A DNA stretch of 64,000 nt from Branchiostoma floridae (taxonomy: Eukaryota; Chordata; Leptocardii; Amphioxiformes; Branchiostomatidae): assembly GCF_000003815.2 (NCBI RefSeq), contig NC_049991.1, positions 17,790,647 to 17,854,646 on the forward strand. Direction: 5' to 3'. The notes under the pieces were generated by a model. The model searched no databases. It worked only from the letters and a program-made list of their open reading frames with translations, and was not told the origin of the DNA. The position numbers and the translations under genes were made by a program. Below, piece by piece: positions 57,350 to 64,000 of this stretch. Each line of letters begins with the position of its first letter. Position 1 is the first letter of the stretch.

Positions 57350-59850
57350 TGTTCAGGAAATTGGATTCACTGTAAATTATGCCAAGAGCGGTTTAAAAAC
57401 GGCAGTGAAAAAACAGAAGATTGGAAATTAATCCGTGCTGATTGCACAAAGGGACTTGTCGTGATTGTAGATTGTGCCAATTATACATTTTCATGTTGGT
57501 GTCCTCCTTGCAGCGAGAGACTTTAATATGTATCAAGTCAATGCACAGCTAGGTTTTGATATCGGTACAAGTGAGCGCAACCCCGTCAGATGATTGTGAT
57601 GCAAAAGATAAGTGGCCTTGGCATAGTGTACACGTGTACAGAGAGGTGCTTGACATGACAGGACTGGCTATTATTCTAATTTATAGTCATGGATACTATA
57701 CACATGTATGACCATGTTCTGGTTTCAGTATTCAGAACTTCCCTTGTTCCTTTGGTGCTACAATGAACAACTTTGAGCACAGTTTATAACCTTTCAGTAC
57801 CAAGGACAGCAACCCTTTTGAACTTCATGCCAGTTTATTCTAGGTCATGTCTAAAGGCGAAGCACAGGAAATTGGATTCACTGTAAACTATACCAAGAGC
57901 GGCGTTAAAACGGCAGCGAGAAAACAGCAGATTTGAAATTAATCCTTGCTGATTGCACAAAGGGACTTGTCGTCACTGTAACGGAATAGATTGTGCAGTA
58001 TACATTGTCTTTTTGGCATCCTACCTGCAACTAGAGATGTATCGAGTCAACAGCCAATGCAGAGTTTGATATCGTTGCAAGTGAACGCAACCCCGTCAGA
58101 TGATTGTGATATGAAAGATAGTTGCCCTCGGCATAGTGTACACATGTACATAGTTGGGCTTGGCATGACACGATTGGATATTATTTTAATAGTCATGGAT
58201 GCTAAATATACACATGTGTGGCATGTCCAAGTTTAGTATTGAGAACTTCATTGTTCCTTTGATGCTACAATGAACAACTTTGAGCACAGTTTGCAACCTT
58301 TCAGTACCAAGGACAGCAACCCTTTCAACACTGAACAGCATGCCAGTTTTGACAAGGTCATGTTTAAGAACAAAGCAAAGGAAATTGAATTCACTGCAAA
58401 CTATATTAGCGGTGTAAGAACAGCAGCAAGGAAACAAAAGATTGGAAATTACTCCTTACTGATTGCACAAAGGGACTTGTCGTGACTGTAGCCGAATAGA
58501 TCGTGCGATATACATTTTCATGTAGGTGTCCTCAACTTAAAACTTGAGACCTGTCAAGTCAACAGCCAATATCAGGTTTGATATTGGTACAAGTGGATGC
58601 TATGATATCCCTTCAGATAATTGTTATGAAAAGATGATGGGCCTTAGTATACGCATGAACAGAGTTGGGCTTTTGATGACAGGATAGGCTATTATAGTCA
58701 TAGTCTCATAGATGCTATACACATGCATCTTGTTCCTTTGATGTTACAGTGAACAACTTTGAGCCATACAACTTATCAGTACCAAGGACAGCAACTTATA
58801 CAAGGTCACGTTTAGGGGCAAAGCATTTTAGGAAATTGGATTCACTGTAATTTGTGTAAACTATGCCCAGAGCGGTGTAGAAACGGAAGTGAGAAAACAG
58901 TAGATTGGAAATTAACCCGTGCTGATTGCATGCAGGGACTTACATCGTGACTGTAGCGGAATACATCGTGAGATATACATTTTCAAGTTGGCATCATCAC
59001 TGAAGCTACAGGTAGATACTTATCAAGTGTAAGTTGGCAATTTCAGGGTTTGATAGCAGAACAAGTAGATGTAATCCTTTTAGATGATTAGAATGCTACA
59101 AAATCATTGGGCCATTGCTTGGTATATACATAAGAACCAACATCAGGCCTTGCAAATAAGAATGGACACTTATACATATATGGTGTAAATATGTATTACA
59201 ATTTACATGACTTGTGTAGGTTTAGTACATGCAGTACTTCCCCTGTTCATTTGATGCCACAATAAACAGTGGACAACAGTTTATAACATTTCAGTACCAA
59301 GGACAGCAACCCCTACCAACACTACAGTGTGCCAGTTTGGTGTAAACTTTTTTTTTGTTTGGATGCGTCGATGTTATCCATAAAATCAAATCAACACCGC
59401 CGTACACTGATCTGGAGTTTGTATCTAGGAATAGAAGAAAAAGGTGATACTTTTCTTGTCTAACTGAGAGTGAGAACAACAGAAAAACAGAAGCAATTTG
59501 GAATCTTCAGAAATGTTAAATTTCTGCATACAAGTGTGGTATCAGCCGAAATCTTACTTCATTGTGAATATAGTCAATTTAGAAATTATTAATCAGTGAT
59601 TTTCACAATCACAGTTTTAGATATGATCGATTAAAAATGCATGCGAACCATGTACAATTTGTTTGATACATATTACACAGTATTGAGTCCACCTGGGTTG
59701 TTGCAAATAATTGGGTGTCAATTATTTGATGCCAAATAAGCAGTGGATGGCAGTATGTATAACATTTCAGTACCAAAGACAGCACCTCTACCAACAGTAC
59801 AGTGTGCCAGTTTGGTGAAGATTTTTTTGCTTGGATGCATGGATGTTATC
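57350..59850. repeat. tandem array of ~0.5-kb units (five)
   Basis: The marker TACCAAGGACAGCAAC occurs at about 57,800, 58,305, 58,780 and 59,296, with a variant at 59,772, a spacing of 470-516 bp. A second marker, GGAAATTGGATTCACTGTAA, is at 57,356, 57,868 and 58,829, with a variant at 58,379. A third is GCACAAAGGGACTTGTCGTG. The last two units are more diverged. Confidence 0.9.
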
Positions 59851-59929
59851 CATAAGATCCATTCAACACGCAATTACACAGATCTAAAGTTAAATGCATT
59901 TAATATGAATATTTCTTTATTCCGATTCC

Positions 59930-60195
59930 CTTTAGCCCTTATTGCTAGTCTTCCAGGGTTCAAGCAATAAAATATTATACATAAGAGATCAAAAGAAGCA
60001 CACACAATTAAAACACAAAATATACAGATAAAAAAACTGTTTAACTTAACTTGGGAACAAATGGTGGATTGCCTTTTTAAATCGTGAAATATTGGACAGG
60101 GATTTGATGTTTGTTGGTAGAGCATTCCATAGATATAATTGATAAATGGCAGGGTAGAGAAAAGTTTCCTTTTAAGAGAAGAAAAAGGTGATAAT
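59930..60195 (-). mobile_element. LINE 3' ORF end (fragment)
   Basis: On the minus strand a short frame reads YLWNALPTNIKSLSNISRF then KKAIHHLF-P-stop, the C-terminal signature of many non-LTR reverse transcriptases (LWN-LP ... FK). The rest of the element is absent or too diverged. Confidence 0.6.
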
Positions 60196-60339
60196 TTTCT
60201 TCTCTAACAGAGAGTGAGAAGTTCACCAGTCAGCTTGTTCATTCTGTGTCGTGACTGATCATCTCTGCACACGTTTGTGAAGTTTTTACTTCCTTCCCAC
60301 TACTAAGGGAGTCGAAGCAATCAGGTGTTGGGTAAATGA

Positions 60340-61400
60340 AGTACAAGGAGAAGTTTGCTGTGCCATCTATCCATAGTGTCTTGGGTATTCCAGCTTCTTC
60401 TAGCAGAAGTAAAAAAGATTATTGTATTGTGAAAGATTACAAGTGTTTGTGGAAATATAATTGTACAATTCTGGCTAGAAAGTATAAGCTACGACGTCAA
60501 ATTGTTGCAGAGTTTCTCGATTTCAATTTAGTGTAATTGATTAAATGGAGTACAAGAAGATATTTGCCATGCAGTTTATCTGGTGTTGTGGGATATTCCA
60601 GAGTCTAAAGCTTATGAATACTAGTTGTAGTGTCAAAATTTCTACATACGTGTCTATGTGGTGATATATTTGAAGTCTGCTTGTTAAAAACTACAGTGTT
60701 ACTAGTAAATTGTATGCTTTCTTTTAAGTGTTGTGTAAATGGAAGACAAGGAGATATTTGCTATATCATTTATCTGGTGTCATGGGATGTCCCAGCAGCT
60801 TGTACTACAAACTATATTGAGAAAAATTAAATGTGCAGCACTGTGGGTTGTGATTTAATTGTAATGCCGTTATGTAATACATAGTACTCTAACCGTATAA
60901 GTTGTTAAAGACATGGAGATTCTTGCTAACGTTATATTATTTATCTGGTGTCATGGGATGTCCCAGCATCTTGTTCTACAAACTACATTGAGAAAAATAA
61001 ACTTTGCATTTTAGGTGGTGATTTGATTGTAGTGATGTTATGTAGTACAATGTATTACGTTGACAAAGTTTTGTTGTATTCTAACTATGATATCAGCTTT
61101 AAATTATGCGATGCAGAGAGGTTTTCCCATGTGTGCAACTTTTGTTGCGTGGCGGTCTCCAATCTTATATACTTGCTATATCATATACATGTATAGTGTC
61201 ATAGGGATATCCCAGCATTTTGTACTACAAATTATATTGAGAAAAAAACTTTGCACTGTATGTAGTGATTTAATTGTAGTGATGTTATATAATACAATGT
61301 ATTGTACTGTATGAATTACATTTAAAAGTTCTAGCTGTCAATTATGCAATGCGGAGAGGTTTTCCAAATGTGCAAATTTTGTTCCGTGGCAGTCTCCAAT
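60340..61400. repeat. tandem array of ~170-250-bp units (five)
   Basis: The marker GTGTCATGGGATGTCCCAGC recurs at 60,777 and 60,947, with variants at 60,390, 60,584 and 61,197. It is followed by TTGTACTACAAACTATATTG and GAGAAAAA. GAGAGGTTTTCC and GTGGC-GTCTCCAATCTTAT are also repeated. Confidence 0.85.
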
Positions 61401-62954
61401 CTTATCAGCTCCGAATCTAAGTTTAGCTGCAAGGACTTCAAATCCCTCAGCTCCTTGCTGTTAGCACTATTGGGGTTGTGATCTTGTGGGCTTCAATCAA
61501 AGGAGCTTCTTTTAATCTCGCTACCTGGCTGATAAATTGACGCACAGAAGAGTCAGACTTGACTTTGAGGGTGACTCCTCCTATCGATCATCTTCTTGAT
61601 TAACAGCCTTGGAAAGTTCCGGGGAAAGAAAGTTGAATGTCTAACGATTTTTCTAGCATACGGATGAAAGCACAGGATTGACAACTTTGTACATGTGTAG
61701 ACATAAGTATGCTGTATGGTTCCGGAACCCAAAAATTCTGACCGTCAAGTTTTCCTTTTGTATTTTCATGTTGAACTTGCTACTAACTGTATATTACGTT
61801 TTCTCTTTTTCTAGTTACCCTTGAAAGTTTTGCAATTCGGTTGTGATGTTGTACCATTAGTCCATGACTGTCCTTGTACTTGCTATGAATGTAGCCAATA
61901 CTGTTTAATCTTATTAATTGCTAACTGTATGAAATTTCCCTCTTTTTCCGGTGCTGTCCTTTGGTGCTGCTGCTGTGTTGTGTTCTGCTGTCCTGCCCTG
62001 AAACTTTGTGATGTATGTGGACTGGTGACAACTTTGCCTACCTTTGGAACTGCTCAGGTATCTACCATTTATTATCAAAATTTTCCACTTTGAATATTCA
62101 CATTTCTGCTTGAAATCCTCAAGGTAAGTTAACTTGTAAGTGTCTGTGTCTGTATATTAAACAAAATAATTACCAATTTCTTCCTACTTATTTCATCTGA
62201 AAATTACTGGTCTGAACATGCTTATTAGATTAGATCTACTGAAATGCCTTACTATCTGTAGATTTGTACTTCATCAGAAACTGTAACACCCGTTTGCTAC
62301 ATGTGAGGCATGAGACCTTGTCACTGAGCGGTTTAGTGGCACGCGTATTGCCACGGAAATGAAATCCCTTTTCATATGTAAAAATGAACCAAGCAATAAG
62401 CTTAAGAGAACGTCACGAGGGAAGGGAATGTGATATCTCCGAAATGAGGTCATTTCAGTACCGAGGACATTACCGCTGTGCTTTTGTCACGCTCCAATTG
62501 AAATCCTGGCGACTTCAAAGTCCTGCTTTCAGCCTCTTCCTGAGGGGACTTGCTTCATCTTCTGAGTGATAGATTGTAGGATGTGTGTTACATTATTCAG
62601 CAACCGCTTGTAGCTGAAGATGGATATTTGGAAAAGAGGGAGATATTTGTTTCAAATGCTGTTATGTTTGCTTGTAGATGAGTGGTCCTATGATGATTTG
62701 TGCTAGCCTGGGTACCATCCGGAAAGTAATTCGCTCCGGCGTTAATTATACACTATATACAGTCGCTTCTCGCTCTGACATTCTTTTAACACTATATACA
62801 GTCACTTCACTTCTGCTCCGTCTGGGATCTTTGACCACGTTAACGTTCCAACACCTGAAATGCCCTCCGTCCACTTGCAGGAGTGCCTGCTGAGATTTGA
62901 TAGGATGATTATTACACATTGATACAGCAATCACATACCATGGGATGTGTGAAA

Positions 62955-63294
62955 CAGGGCTTTAGCCAGCTCGAAATTTTTTTCCGTCAGCCAATTACAA
63001 TTGTCGCGAAAACCGCGAAAATTAATTAGAAGGACTGAACTGAGACCTTGAAAAACCGGTTTTAATGAGATTATCGTATGCGAAAGGGCGCCGACACACA
63101 TTGTCAACAATCATAACAATAGCAAAACAAATAGTGTGTGGCTTTTACAGCCGTGGACGGCGTCCCCAAGCCGCCTGTAGCTTCCACCAAGGATTTTTGT
63201 CCGTCAAAGTTGACGGATTGGTTTTAAAATTTTTCCGTCAGACGCAGCAAATTTCCGTCAATTGACGGAAAAACGGACGCTGGCTAGATCCCTG
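62955..63294. mobile_element. hAT-type MITE with perfect 8-bp target duplication
   Basis: 340 bp, ends CAGGGCTTTAGCCAGC and GCTGGCTAGATCCCTG, flanked on both sides by GTGTGAAA. Inside, TTTTTCCGTCA and TGACGGAAAAA blocks alternate. The CAGGG terminus and 8-bp duplication are hallmarks of hAT. A diverged relative with GACGGACAAAAA blocks and GGCTGGCTAGAACACTG lies at about 43,150-43,415. Confidence 0.92.
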
Positions 63295-64000
63295 GTGTGA
63301 AAATTCCTAAACAGCATAAAATCAGGAAGATAAAAATATTATGGAGTCATTCATGTTATTTTAGAAGCGCACAATTATATGACAATGAAAATTTACAATT
63401 TCATACTACATAGATATATAGTGTCTCTTTTAAAACTCCCCGGAGGAGCTGGGAAGATTTGTGGTGGTATTTTGAATCACAGATTAGCAATTATTGAGAT
63501 AAGGAATATATTTCTGGCGCCACTGTATCTTGTGCTGCCATCTTTGCTCATATAAACTTCATTACTGAACAATTACCCTGCAGGTAAGTCTAGAAATCAC
63601 ATTGTGTACGTCATGTGCATGACGTCATAATGTTCAAAACATGCATTAACACACTCCAATTCTTTGACAAGTAACACCAGCTCTCATAATTCCACCAGGT
63701 GTCATAAAAACCCATTACCCAGCACAGCAGTTCATTTTCGGACTTTTTACTTTGTTGCACATACATGTTACATTAAGTTTGTTGTACCTTCATATTATAT
63801 GCATTAGTACATGCCCTACTGTGCATTAGGCAAACATTACAGGATTATCTAGAATATAGAGGGTATTCCAGTGGTCCTCTTTGTATCATGTATCAGATGT
63901 TTGATGTGTATATGATAAAAGTTAGTTCTTGCCCATTTTTTTGCAAACTCATGGCTTGCAAATGTTTTTTTCCTCTCTGATCCACATCATTTTTTGGGGG

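Noticed and set aside
61821-62093. Cys-rich hydrophobic plus-strand frame after a TTTTCTAG acceptor
   Set aside because: Low-complexity TGCTGCTG run and AT-rich codons; no donor or family resemblance.

Overview
The window looks like euchromatic genome from an invertebrate chordate, most likely an amphioxus (Branchiostoma). This is inference: genes are intron-rich with GC-rich exons in AT-rich DNA, non-autonomous DNA transposons are dense and varied, an intact DIRS/Ngaro-type tyrosine-recombinase retrotransposon is present, and the proteins are secreted sushi (CCP) proteins. Three runs of exactly 100 N (2686-2785, 11519-11618, 22034-22133) are assembly gaps.

Layout. 0.3-0.55 kb: a possible terminal exon with a heptad repeat. 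1.6-2.5 kb: a triplicated unit split by a fold-back MITE. 5.2-19.4 kb: the main gene content, three paralogous sushi genes. SCP1 (minus, 5.2-9.3 kb, five CCP domains), SCP2 (plus, 12.6-17.3 kb, one CCP) and SCP3 (minus, 17.6-19.3 kb, one CCP) share one plan: a start exon ending ATG-AG (phase 2), a signal-peptide exon, then symmetric phase 1-1 CCP exons. I assembled these models by hand; every splice join keeps frame. In SCP1 and SCP2 the predicted mature protein starts with Trp followed by an Arg-rich stretch (seven Arg, or three RRRSYYT-type heptads) before the six-cysteine CCP. The introns and spacers hold at least seven copies of one ~240-bp MITE.

19.6-22.4 kb: a 177-bp MITE, a LINE tail, a tRNA-derived SINE, a TA microsatellite and a 100-bp direct repeat. 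22.5-26.9 kb: the DIRS/Ngaro-type element on the minus strand, with gag-like, RT-RNase H and tyrosine recombinase frames all open.

27-64 kb: almost no coding sequence. One confident exon (34,954-35,071, plus) encodes an EF-hand-like segment resembling the N-terminal EF-hand region of Rab11-FIP3/4. Much of the rest is probably its introns, filled with local tandem duplications and MITEs. Three insertions in the window can be read at base resolution because an unoccupied or near-identical unit lies next to the occupied one: TTAA at 1989-2295, TA at 31,786-33,246, and a 5-bp duplication at 50,530-50,861. Stretches 554-1615, 2786-5190, 27.0-31.3, 35.1-37.2, 39.2-43.9, 48.1-50.2 and 52.5-55.4 kb show nothing I can name apart from items listed.
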